The notes under the pieces: generated by a model
Seen by the model: only the letters and a program-made list of their open reading frames with translations
Database searches by the model: none
Told to the model about the DNA's origin: nothing
In this document: one piece after another, positions 56,216-64,000 of the stretch
Layout of the letters: each line of letters starts with the position of its first letter
Position numbering within the stretch: the stretch's first letter is position 1
Assembly: GCF_023715145.1 (NCBI RefSeq)
Contig: NZ_JAMBNP010000003.1
Coordinates: 434,001-498,000 of the forward strand
Origin: Paenibacillus glycanilyticus
GTDB taxonomy: Bacteria; Bacillota; Bacilli; Paenibacillales; Paenibacillaceae
Length of the DNA: 64,000 nt
Reading direction: 5' to 3'
Made by a program: the position numbers and the translations under genes

Positions 56216-58090
56216 GTGGATCAATTTACTCAAACAGCCTGGCTCATTCCGCTCTTTCCGTTCGCGGCCTTTCTTCTGCTTACGGCCCTTGGCCGAAGCT
56301 ACCGGCGCGCGGGCGTCATGATCGGTTCGGTCGGCGCGCTGGCCGCGCTGGTCATGTCCCTTCTCGTCTTCTTCGAGAGGCTGGACCCGGATGCGGTGGA
56401 TTACAGCGAAGGCTTCAACTGGATTACTCTTGGCGACTATACGCTTAAGATCGGGTTCGAAGTGACGAACTTGAATTCGCTTATGCTTATTATCGTAACG
56501 CTTGTCAGTTTTCTGGTGAACGTATATTCGGCCGGTTATATGAAAAAGGACGAGCGGATTACCGTCTTTTACGGCTATGTCGCTCTCTTTACTTTTGCCA
56601 TGCTGGGATTGGTTCTATCCGATAACATGCTGGTCTTCTATATTTTCTGGGAGCTTGTAGGCGTCTGCTCCTTCCTGCTGGTCGGCTTCTGGTATGCCAA
56701 ACCGGCTGCGCGCGCAGCGGCGAAAAAGGCATTTATCGTAACCAGAATCGGCGACGCGGGACTGCTGCTCGGCATCATCGTGCTGTTCTGGTATATGCCG
56801 GGCCATGCGCTTGATTTCAGCAGCATACATAATGTGTTTAGCGAAGGGCAGTCCGGCGCAATCACCATGAGCATTACGACCTCGATTGCCCTGCTACTGT
56901 TCATGGGGGTTATCGGCAAGTCCGGCCAGTTCCCGCTGCATGTGTGGCTGCCGGACGCGATGGAGGGCCCAACGCCAATCAGCGCCCTGATCCATGCGGC
57001 AACGATGGTAGCGGCCGGCGTGTTCCTATTGGCAAGAACCTTTGATATCTTCGAAGCTTCCGCGGCGGCGATGCACACAGTAGCCTATTTCGGAGGCTTT
57101 ACGGCGATCTTCGCGGCAATGGTAGCTTTGGCGCAAAATGATATAAAACGCATTCTGGCTTATTCCACCATCAGCCAGCTGGGTTACATGGTGATGGCAA
57201 TGGGGCTGGGCTCGATGACGGGCGGCATCTTCCACTTGTTCACCCATGCCTTCTTCAAAGCGCTGCTGTTCCTTGCGGCCGGCAGCGTGATTCATGCGGT
57301 ACATACACAGAACATTCACGAGATGGGCGGCCTTGGCTCCAAGATGCGTATTACGGCCTGGACGTTTGGGATTGGAGCATTGTCCTTATCGGGTATTCCG
57401 CCGTTCTCCGGCTTCTGGTCTAAGGATGCGATTCTCGCTTCCGCATTAGACGAGAACCCGTTCTTGTTCGTGGTTGGCCTTGCGGCGGCCTTCTGTACGG
57501 CGCTCTATATGTCGAGATTGTTTTTTATCGTGTTTATGGGCAAATCCAGCGTCCGGCAGCCCCGCGAGGTTCGTGAATCCTCTAAGTCGATGACCATTCC
57601 GCTGCTGGTGCTAGCCGTATTGTCAGTTGGCGCAGGCTTTGTCGAGACGCCTTGGAACGGATGGCTGGGCAGCTGGCTGACGGGCGGCGGAGAAGAGGTT
57701 CATGCAAGCGCCGCTGCCATTATCGCTTCCATAGCGGTTGGCGTGCTTGGCATTTATGTCGGCTGGCTTATGTACGGCAAAGGCAGCATCGAGCGCGGCG
57801 CTGCGGCCGCGAAAGCGCCTTGGCTGGCTAATCTGCTGGAGCGGCAGTACTACATTAATGAGTTCTATGATCTGGTGATCGTCAGATCGGTTCGCGGCAT
57901 AGGGAAAAGCCTTGCTGCGTTTGATGAATACGTGATCGGCGGCGCGGTGAGGTTCTTCGGCTTTGCGACTGTCACAGGTGGACGGATGCTTACGAGGATG
58001 AATAACGGCCAGACGCAAGTCTTCGGCTTGACCGCCGTAATCGGCCTTCTCGTCATAATCGCTGTCATTGTTGGAAGGAGGTTTTGGTAA
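56216..58090 (+). CDS. nuoL: NADH-quinone oxidoreductase subunit L
   Basis: A 624-residue antiporter-like proton-pumping subunit with about 16 helices. Seen: FWELVGVCSFLLVGFWY, GKSGQFPLHVWLPDAMEGPTPISALIHAATMV (parts), HAFFKALLFLAAGSVIHA. The C-terminal lateral helix region with DLVIVRSVRGIGK and a final helix is present. GAGGTGA precedes the GTG. One-base overlap with nuoM. Confidence 0.95.
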   Translation: MDQFTQTAWLIPLFPFAAFLLLTALGRSYRRAGVMIGSVGALAALVMSLLVFFERLDPDAVDYSEGFNWITLGDYTLKIGFEVTNLNSLMLIIVTLVSFLVNVYSAGYMKKDERITVFYGYVALFTFAMLGLVLSDNMLVFYIFWELVGVCSFLLVGFWYAKPAARAAAKKAFIVTRIGDAGLLLGIIVLFWYMPGHALDFSSIHNVFSEGQSGAITMSITTSIALLLFMGVIGKSGQFPLHVWLPDAMEGPTPISALIHAATMVAAGVFLLARTFDIFEASAAAMHTVAYFGGFTAIFAAMVALAQNDIKRILAYSTISQLGYMVMAMGLGSMTGGIFHLFTHAFFKALLFLAAGSVIHAVHTQNIHEMGGLGSKMRITAWTFGIGALSLSGIPPFSGFWSKDAILASALDENPFLFVVGLAAAFCTALYMSRLFFIVFMGKSSVRQPREVRESSKSMTIPLLVLAVLSVGAGFVETPWNGWLGSWLTGGGEEVHASAAAIIASIAVGVLGIYVGWLMYGKGSIERGAAAAKAPWLANLLERQYYINEFYDLVIVRSVRGIGKSLAAFDEYVIGGAVRFFGFATVTGGRMLTRMNNGQTQVFGLTAVIGLLVIIAVIVGRRFW

Positions 58091-59721
58091 TGACGGACCT
58101 GACCGAGCTTCCGATTCTATCGATTATTCTGGTTACGCCGCTTATCGGGCTGCTGGTTATTCTGCTGCTGCCGAAGCATCGTAACCGATGGCTGCAGACG
58201 GCGGCTATTATTGCCACGCTTATCCCTCTCGTCCTGTCATTCTGGCTGTACGCCGATTATGACAAGCATCAGGGAGGAAGCTCCTACGAAGAAACGGCCA
58301 CTTGGGTGGAGGTCCCGCTTAACAAGGAGACGCAGGCTTCCAACGGGGTAACGAGCTATACGCTGTCGTTCCAATACGAGCTTGGCATTGACGGCTTGTC
58401 CCTTCCGCTTATTATTCTAACGACGCTGATTACGGCAATGGCGGCCTTTGCTTCCATTCACGTGAAAAAGCGCTGGAAGGCGTTCTACGCCTGGTTCCTT
58501 CTGCTTGAAGTGGGTGTGCTGGGCGTATTTATGGCGCGGGATCTTTTCTTGTTCTTTATTTTCTTCGAAGTCACGCTGATTGCGATGTATTTCCTGATTG
58601 GGATCTGGGGTTATTTCAACCGGGAGCGTGCCGCTAACCAGTTCGTTATTTACAACGGCCTGGGATCGGCTATTATGCTGATTGCCTTTATTCTTCTTGT
58701 TAATACGGCAGGGTTTCATATTGATCAGGGAACGTCGTCCTTTATTTACAGCGGCAGCTACGCGGATATCCTCCGCAATCTGTCCGATCCAACGGCCTGG
58801 GTGAATGTTGCGCCCGACCAGACGGGCGGGCTGAACCCGTTCCATATGTCGGATGCGATGCATACGGTTATTTTCCTCTTGCTGGTTGTCGCGTTTGGGA
58901 TTAAGCTTCCGATTCTGCCCTTCCATACGTGGATGCTGAAGGTGCATAACGAAGCGCATCCGGCTATTGTCATGATTCATTCCGGCGTTCTGCTGAAAAT
59001 GGGAGCTTATGGCCTTATCCGCTTCGGAATCGTCTTATTCCCCGAGCAGGCGAAGGACTGGGCGGTCGTGCTGGCATCGCTTGGGCTAGCGAGTCTGCTG
59101 TACGGAGCGCTGGTAGCTTTCCGGCAGACCGAGCTTAAGCTGGTGCTTGCCTACTCGTCGATCAGCCATATGGGAATCGTACTGCTCGGGCTTGCTGCCT
59201 TTAACGAGATTGGGCTGCAAGGCGCCGTATTCCAGCTTGTATCCCATGGCCTCATCTCGGCGCTATTGTTCCTGATTGTCGGAAGCCTATATGAGAGAAC
59301 AAAAACAACTACGCTGTCCGAGCTCGGAGGACTCGCGCGGCCGATGCCTTTTATCTCGGGTATTCTGCTTGCCGGGGGTCTGGCCTCCTTGGGTCTGCCG
59401 GGCCTATCGGGCTTTGTTGGGGAATTCCTGTCGCTGCTTGGCCTATTCGATAGCCAGCCTTGGCTTGCCGGCTTTGCGGTTATTGGCGTAATCCTGACAG
59501 CCGTCTATCTGCTGCGGGCGGTCCTCAAGACGACATTTGGTCCGGTCGATGAACGGTATCTGGCGGTTAAGGATGCAAGGCTGATCGAAGCTCTGCCGAT
59601 GATTGTGCTGCTGGCGTTCATCCTGCTCCTCGGCTGCTACCCGTCCGTGCTGACGGATACGTTCCACTACAGCGTTGACGGCGTGTTTAAACCGTTATTT
59701 TCGTTAAGGATGGGGGGATAA
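58090..59721 (+). CDS. nuoM: NADH-quinone oxidoreductase subunit M
   Basis: A 543-residue antiporter-like subunit: FFEVTLIAMYFLIGIWG, PFHTWMLKVHNEAHPAIVMIHSGVLLKMGAYGLIR (parts) and LVLAYSSISHMGIVLLG. AGGAGG lies seven bases before the ATG, which overlaps the nuoL stop. Second proton pump of the arm. Confidence 0.95.
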   Translation: MTDLTELPILSIILVTPLIGLLVILLLPKHRNRWLQTAAIIATLIPLVLSFWLYADYDKHQGGSSYEETATWVEVPLNKETQASNGVTSYTLSFQYELGIDGLSLPLIILTTLITAMAAFASIHVKKRWKAFYAWFLLLEVGVLGVFMARDLFLFFIFFEVTLIAMYFLIGIWGYFNRERAANQFVIYNGLGSAIMLIAFILLVNTAGFHIDQGTSSFIYSGSYADILRNLSDPTAWVNVAPDQTGGLNPFHMSDAMHTVIFLLLVVAFGIKLPILPFHTWMLKVHNEAHPAIVMIHSGVLLKMGAYGLIRFGIVLFPEQAKDWAVVLASLGLASLLYGALVAFRQTELKLVLAYSSISHMGIVLLGLAAFNEIGLQGAVFQLVSHGLISALLFLIVGSLYERTKTTTLSELGGLARPMPFISGILLAGGLASLGLPGLSGFVGEFLSLLGLFDSQPWLAGFAVIGVILTAVYLLRAVLKTTFGPVDERYLAVKDARLIEALPMIVLLAFILLLGCYPSVLTDTFHYSVDGVFKPLFSLRMGG

Positions 59722-59724
59722 GCG

Positions 59725-61290
59725 ATGAACGAATTTATGCCGCTGACTTGGAATGATACGCTGTATCTCGCCCCTGAGCTTATTCTTGCCGCCATGTTCC
59801 TTATTCTGATCGTAACGGATCTTATTCTCCCTCTGCGGACGAACCGCGCATTAATCGGCTGGCTCTCGCTTGGCGGCCTGCTGTTATCGCTTGGGTTCGT
59901 CGTCTGGCGGATGATCGACATGAATCCCTCCGGCGCGTCCGCGGAAGAGGCGGCGAAGGCCGGTCAGGCCATCTCGCTCCTTGGCGCCAGTTACCGGGTA
60001 GATGATTTCGGCAATCTGTTGAAAATTATTTTCCTAATCGGTACTTCGTTAATTGTGTTGTTAGGCCTAGGCTCGACGCAGAAGGATGACGCGGTTGCGG
60101 ACAAAGCCGAATTCTATTATTTGCTGCTTCCGGCTGCGGCAGGCGCCATGATCATGGCTTCCTCCGGCAATCTCGTTACCTTGTATATCGGGCTTGAGCT
60201 GCTTAGCATAACGACCTATGTGCTTGTAGGCTTGCGGAAGCGATCATCGCTGTCCGCCGAGGCAGCCTTCAAGTATGTCGTGACGGGCGGCATAGCCTCT
60301 GCGTTTGTCCTGTTTGGCATGTCATACCTGTACGGAGTAACGGGCTCGGTTAGTCTGGCGGATTTCCCGGCGGCGCTGCCGCAGGCCTTCACCGATTATA
60401 AAGCGCTGGTGTATGTCGGTTTCTTCTTCCTGATTGCGGGCTTCGGGATCAAAATCGCCGCTGCTCCGTTCCACGCCTGGGCACCGGATGTGTATCAGGG
60501 AGCGCCAACGCCCATCTCTGCTTTTCTCGCAGTCATCGCAAAGGGGGCGGCGCTTGCGGCGGTATTCCGATTCTTGTACAGCAGCGCCTTCTTCCTCTCG
60601 GGAGGTCCCGGGAAGCAGGCCGGTGACGATGTCTTCTTCGCCCTGCTCGTGATCGCCGCCGCGGCAATGCTGGTCGGCACGATCTCCGCGCTCAGGCAAA
60701 AGCAGGCAAAGCGTCTGCTCGCGTTATCCGGCGTAGCTAACGCGGGATACCTGCTTGTACCCATTGCGATTTCGGTGACGATTATCCATAGCAATAACTT
60801 CTCGGAATTTGCTTACTATCTCGTAGCTTATCTGCTCATGAATGTGGGAGCGTTCGCCGTCGTAACGGTGATCGCGCGCGCGGCGGGGCATGAAGAGCTG
60901 AAAGGCTTCTCGGGTCTTTACTACCGGGCGCCGTGGACGGCCGCAGCGATGCTGATCTTTATCCTGTCGCTGTCGGGATTGCCGGTTACGGCCGGCTTCT
61001 TCGGCAAGCTGTTTATCCTGCTTGGCGCGGCCAGCGTAAAGGCTTATTGGCTGGTAGCGATCATGGCGGTAAGCACGGTTATCTCTTACTACTTCTACTT
61101 CGGCATCATCCGCCAGATGTTCATGCGGTCTAACAGCGATGAAGAAGACGAGGTTCGCGTGCCGGCCGTGACGGGCGTCGTTATCTGGATTTGCGCGGCG
61201 GCAACGGTTGCCCTTGGCGTATTGCCGGGGCCGCTGATGAAAGGGATCGATACGGTGTTTTCGATTCAAGCGGATTTGTTCGTGAGATAG
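59725..61290 (+). CDS. nuoN: NADH-quinone oxidoreductase subunit N
   Basis: A 521-residue antiporter-like subunit: YIGLELLSITTYVLVGLRKRS, FKYVVTGGIASAFVLFGMSYLYG and PFHAWAPDVYQGAPTPISAFLA (each read in parts). GGGGGGA precedes the ATG. Last gene of the operon; no nuoE, F or G gene is present. A strong terminator follows. Confidence 0.95.
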   Translation: MNEFMPLTWNDTLYLAPELILAAMFLILIVTDLILPLRTNRALIGWLSLGGLLLSLGFVVWRMIDMNPSGASAEEAAKAGQAISLLGASYRVDDFGNLLKIIFLIGTSLIVLLGLGSTQKDDAVADKAEFYYLLLPAAAGAMIMASSGNLVTLYIGLELLSITTYVLVGLRKRSSLSAEAAFKYVVTGGIASAFVLFGMSYLYGVTGSVSLADFPAALPQAFTDYKALVYVGFFFLIAGFGIKIAAAPFHAWAPDVYQGAPTPISAFLAVIAKGAALAAVFRFLYSSAFFLSGGPGKQAGDDVFFALLVIAAAAMLVGTISALRQKQAKRLLALSGVANAGYLLVPIAISVTIIHSNNFSEFAYYLVAYLLMNVGAFAVVTVIARAAGHEELKGFSGLYYRAPWTAAAMLIFILSLSGLPVTAGFFGKLFILLGAASVKAYWLVAIMAVSTVISYYFYFGIIRQMFMRSNSDEEDEVRVPAVTGVVIWICAAATVALGVLPGPLMKGIDTVFSIQADLFVR

Positions 61291-61304
61291 ATTCGGAAGA
61301 GAGT

Positions 61305-61340
61305 AGAGACCTGGCCGCTATACGGCCGGGTCTCTTTTTG
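61305..61340 (+). terminator. rho-independent terminator after nuo operon
   Basis: AGAGACCTGGCCG pairs with CGGCCGGGTCTCT around a five-base loop, followed by TTTTTG. Confidence 0.95.
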
Positions 61341-61604
61341 CCGAGTTGAAAGGGAGGAGAGAATAGGAGAAACAGAGGGACATGGATAGCTGCTGCTTGA
61401 TAGCGTCTTTTGCTTTAAGAGGATGCCTTTTTTATGCGGCTTTACAGGCAATTATCTTTTGCTAGAGACAGGAGAATGGGGTCTGGAAATCGAATGGTAA
61501 TAAGAGATAAAGAGAGACTATTAAACGGTCGATAGAGAAACGCATGGCAATAGCATGCGTATAATTTGAGACGGAGACAAATATATCGATAAAGGCAGAA
61601 ACAG
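61341..61604 (+). promoter_or_regulatory. upstream region of the protease gene
   Basis: No gene is seen in these 264 bases, which are purine-rich on the + strand. TATAAT at 61560-61565 may be the -10 for the protease, but no good -35 accompanies it. Confidence 0.35.
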
Positions 61605-64000
61605 ATGAGAAAAGAAGCTCTCGGCAGCCTGTTGCAAAGAACTCTCCCCGCGCTTCTCCTCGCGGGGATTCTCGCCACCGGGGCGGTTGTCCCCGCCCCG
61701 GCAGGCATGGCCCCGGCAGGGGCCGCAGCGGCGAGCACCGCCGCCGCCGGCGCCCCCGCCGGGGCGCAAGAGGAGCCGCTAAGCTGGCTCCTCAAATGGC
61801 GCGAGCCCGCGCAGGCGCATGAGCTGCGCGGAACTCGCGTCATCCGCCGCCAGAGCAGCGAGGCGGCGGAGGTCTGGCTCGTCCAGCCCGCCGACAGCGG
61901 GGCGGACGCTGCCGCTTGGGCAGCCCGGCTGCATAGCGAGCCGGGCGTTGAATATGTGCACCCGAACGAACAGGTGCACATTCTCGCATCGGCCTCCGCA
62001 GATTCATACGCGGCAGACGATCCGGAGCTCGCCAAGCAGTCTTACTTGAAGCAGATTGGCGCGCTTGAAGCCTGGAAGACCGTGCGGAAGCAGACCGATC
62101 TGACCATTGCGATCGTAGATACGGGGGTTGATCTTGATCATCCGGATCTGAAGCGCAATCTTGTGCCCGGTACCAACCTTGTTCAGCCCAATAAGCCGCC
62201 TGATGATGATAACGGCCACGGCACCAGCGTGGCCGGGGTTATCGCTGCCGCCGGCAATAACGGCATCGGCGTAAGCGGCATCCTCTGGGAAGCCAAGCTG
62301 ATGCCAATCAAAGCATTGGATTCTCAAGGGGATGGAACAGAACGCGACTTGGGGGAGGCGATCCTGTACGCCGTCCGGAACGGCGCGCGTATTGTCGTGC
62401 TGTCCGTCGGATTAAACAGGTATTCGCCTTATATGCTGGACATCGTGAACTACGCCGAAAGCAAGGGCGTTCTGCTCATTGCTGCGGCGGGCAACGACGG
62501 TCTCATGCAAGGGAATAAGGCCGCGGTAAAATATCCGGCTGCTTATCCCACTGTGCTTGGAGTTGGCGGAGCGAAGACGGACAATACGCCGGATTCCCGC
62601 TCGAACCCGGGTCCCGAGGTTGATCTGGCGGCGTCCTGGCATGTGTATACAACCGCAATGGGAGGACGATACAAGCAGGAGGAAGGAACGTCGATGGCGG
62701 CTCCTCAGGTTGCGGCCGCGGCTGCGTTAGTCTGGGCCAGATATCCGGCGCTAAAGCCTTATCAGGTAAGGGAGCTGCTGCGCCAGACGGCCAAGGACAT
62801 CGGCCCGGCCGGCTTTGATAACAAGTCCGGGTACGGCCTGCTTCAGGTGAACAAGGCGGTTACGATGACGGCGAAATCCGACCGTTTCGAGCCTAACGGC
62901 AACCGTGCAAGCGCGAGGCCGCTTCCTGCTGGAAAGCAGGTTACCGCTATGCTTTCCGGAGGCGGCGACCTCGACTGGTATACGATTGACGCCCCGTACG
63001 ACGGGACCGTCACGCTGAATTTCGAGGAATGGATTGCCGAGGGCAGCACCACGCAGCCCGTGCGGTTATCCCATTATTCGGGCGACAAGCTGCAAGCGGC
63101 GACGGAGTCCAAGCTCGGAAGCAGGACGGTTGAATTCAAAGTAAAAAAGGGCAAGCAAGCCTTCCTGATTCAATATATGAATGCTGAAAATGACCTGAAG
63201 CTGCCTTACCTGCTGACGGCAAGCTTTGCCATGGCTCCGGACAGCTATGAGCAAAACGACAAGACGTATGAAGCCTACACGCTTCAGCCGCGAAGCCAGA
63301 GCATTACCGGCTCCTTTCATCAGCTGGCAGACCGGGATTGGTATGCGGTGACGTTCACGCAAGGCGGAACGCTAAGCCTTCGGGTAACGACGGATACGGT
63401 TCGGATCGATCCCGAGCTTGCGGTTCAGCAGGCGGGCCAGGCGTTAATGTCGTATGACGAGGAGCGGGAGGGTGCGTCGGAGCAGTCTCCAGTACTAACC
63501 GTCTCGCCGGGCAAATATTATATCCGTATCCACAATGCGATATCGTCCGAGGCCAGCCCTACCTTGGGAACCTACACGCTGAAGATGGACTACGTTCCGA
63601 AATACGTGGATCCAAACGAACCAAACGATAAGTATTACGAAGCGCTGATGACCACTTCCGGCACGGAGTATGTCGGGGTAATCGGCAGCGCGAGCGATGC
63701 GGACTGGTTCCAGCTCCGTCTCTCCCAGGCGAGCGTTGTGGACATGAATTTGTTTAACGTTCCGTCAGGCAAAATGATGAAGCTGGAAGCATACGATAAG
63801 AAGCAGAAGCTGGTCTTTACTCAAATGACCGGTCGCAGCGGGGCGCTTCAGGCGGTGAATAAGGTTCTCCAGCCGGGGGTGTATTACATAAAGCTTACGG
63901 CGAACGGCGCTTTTGACAAGCAGTATTACCGCTTCAAGGTGAAATCCGATCCGCTTGTAGCCGGGTTCCGCGATATTGGCAGCCACTGGTCGCGGGACGC
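61605..64000 (+). CDS. secreted subtilisin-like serine protease with start of SLH domain (partial, runs off window)
   Basis: An open frame of at least 798 residues with no stop before the edge. Signal peptide (LPALLLAGILATG...), Ala/Pro-rich stretch, an inhibitor-I9-like propeptide (about 58-128), then a peptidase S8 domain with the full triad D172 (IVDTGVDLDHPD), H205 (NGHGTSVAG) and S363 (EGTSMAAPQ) plus oxyanion N297 (AAAGNDG). From about 435 on come two or three prepeptidase-like beta domains marked by FEPNGN, YEQNDK and DPNEPNDK, each followed by a D-W-Y/F. The last visible residues, AGFRDIGSHWSRD, begin an SLH repeat, so the enzyme is probably anchored on the cell wall. AAAGG lies about ten bases before the ATG. 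Confidence 0.9.
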   Translation, partial: MRKEALGSLLQRTLPALLLAGILATGAVVPAPAGMAPAGAAAASTAAAGAPAGAQEEPLSWLLKWREPAQAHELRGTRVIRRQSSEAAEVWLVQPADSGADAAAWAARLHSEPGVEYVHPNEQVHILASASADSYAADDPELAKQSYLKQIGALEAWKTVRKQTDLTIAIVDTGVDLDHPDLKRNLVPGTNLVQPNKPPDDDNGHGTSVAGVIAAAGNNGIGVSGILWEAKLMPIKALDSQGDGTERDLGEAILYAVRNGARIVVLSVGLNRYSPYMLDIVNYAESKGVLLIAAAGNDGLMQGNKAAVKYPAAYPTVLGVGGAKTDNTPDSRSNPGPEVDLAASWHVYTTAMGGRYKQEEGTSMAAPQVAAAAALVWARYPALKPYQVRELLRQTAKDIGPAGFDNKSGYGLLQVNKAVTMTAKSDRFEPNGNRASARPLPAGKQVTAMLSGGGDLDWYTIDAPYDGTVTLNFEEWIAEGSTTQPVRLSHYSGDKLQAATESKLGSRTVEFKVKKGKQAFLIQYMNAENDLKLPYLLTASFAMAPDSYEQNDKTYEAYTLQPRSQSITGSFHQLADRDWYAVTFTQGGTLSLRVTTDTVRIDPELAVQQAGQALMSYDEEREGASEQSPVLTVSPGKYYIRIHNAISSEASPTLGTYTLKMDYVPKYVDPNEPNDKYYEALMTTSGTEYVGVIGSASDADWFQLRLSQASVVDMNLFNVPSGKMMKLEAYDKKQKLVFTQMTGRSGALQAVNKVLQPGVYYIKLTANGAFDKQYYRFKVKSDPLVAGFRDIGSHWSRD

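Overview
The window reads as chromosomal DNA of a spore-forming, low-to-mid GC Firmicute, most likely a Paenibacillus or close relative. The signs are a spoIIR sporulation gene, a Bacillus-like gene order (prfA-prmC-spoIIR-tsaC-mntP-ywlE-rpiB-ywlG-glyA ... upp-wecB-atp), S-layer (SLH) surface proteins, strong AGGAGG ribosome sites with many TTG/GTG starts, a GlnS-type glutaminyl-tRNA synthetase, and an 11-gene NADH-dehydrogenase-like (nuo) operon. Almost every gene lies on the + strand. The exceptions are a guanidine-exporter pair and two small genes. No rRNA, tRNA, phage, transposase or CRISPR was seen.

Layout. 1-6.7 kb: tail of a transporter, glnS, an RDD membrane protein, a GNAT acetyltransferase, hisC, a small membrane protein and RNase J. 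6.8-8.0 kb (minus strand): a ykkCD-type SMR pair behind a guanidine-I riboswitch, and a small unknown gene. 8.1-19.4 kb: aldo/keto reductase, an Rrf2 regulator with a palindromic operator, thioredoxin, a large YcdB/SLH surface protein, a three-domain glycosyltransferase/methyltransferase fusion, ychF, and a ycnJ-ycnI copper pair. 19.4-27.7 kb: translation termination (prfA, prmC), spoIIR, tsaC, mntP and ywlE, then a ZTP riboswitch ahead of rpiB-ywlG-glyA. 28-34 kb: a complete oppABCDF peptide importer. 34-36 kb: upp and wecB. 36.3-43.6 kb: a complete F-type ATP synthase operon (atpZ, I, B, E, F, H, A, G, D, C). 43.8-50.3 kb: a PHP-type tyrosine phosphatase, a Fur-controlled siderophore-uptake pair and a methyl-accepting protein of unusual topology. 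50.9-61.3 kb: nuoABCDHIJKLMN. 61.6-64 kb: the start of a secreted subtilisin-like protease that runs off the window.

How the parts fit. The nuo operon (proton-pumping quinone reductase without the NADH-oxidising NuoEFG module) and the ATP synthase together form an energy-conversion block. The ZTP switch ties one-carbon status to glyA. The Fur sites tie iron status to siderophore import.

The least explained material is non-coding: an array of at least five short hairpins at about 50.34-50.62 kb, followed by a dense fold just before nuoA; and a family of palindromic repeats placed directly in front of the ribosome-binding sites of ywlG, wecB and nuoI, three unrelated genes inside operons. In proteins, the NuoC N-terminal tandem repeat, the GT2-MT-MT fusion and the MCP-like protein with an apparently cytoplasmic sensor region stand out. 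All assignments are from reading the sequence; no database search was run.
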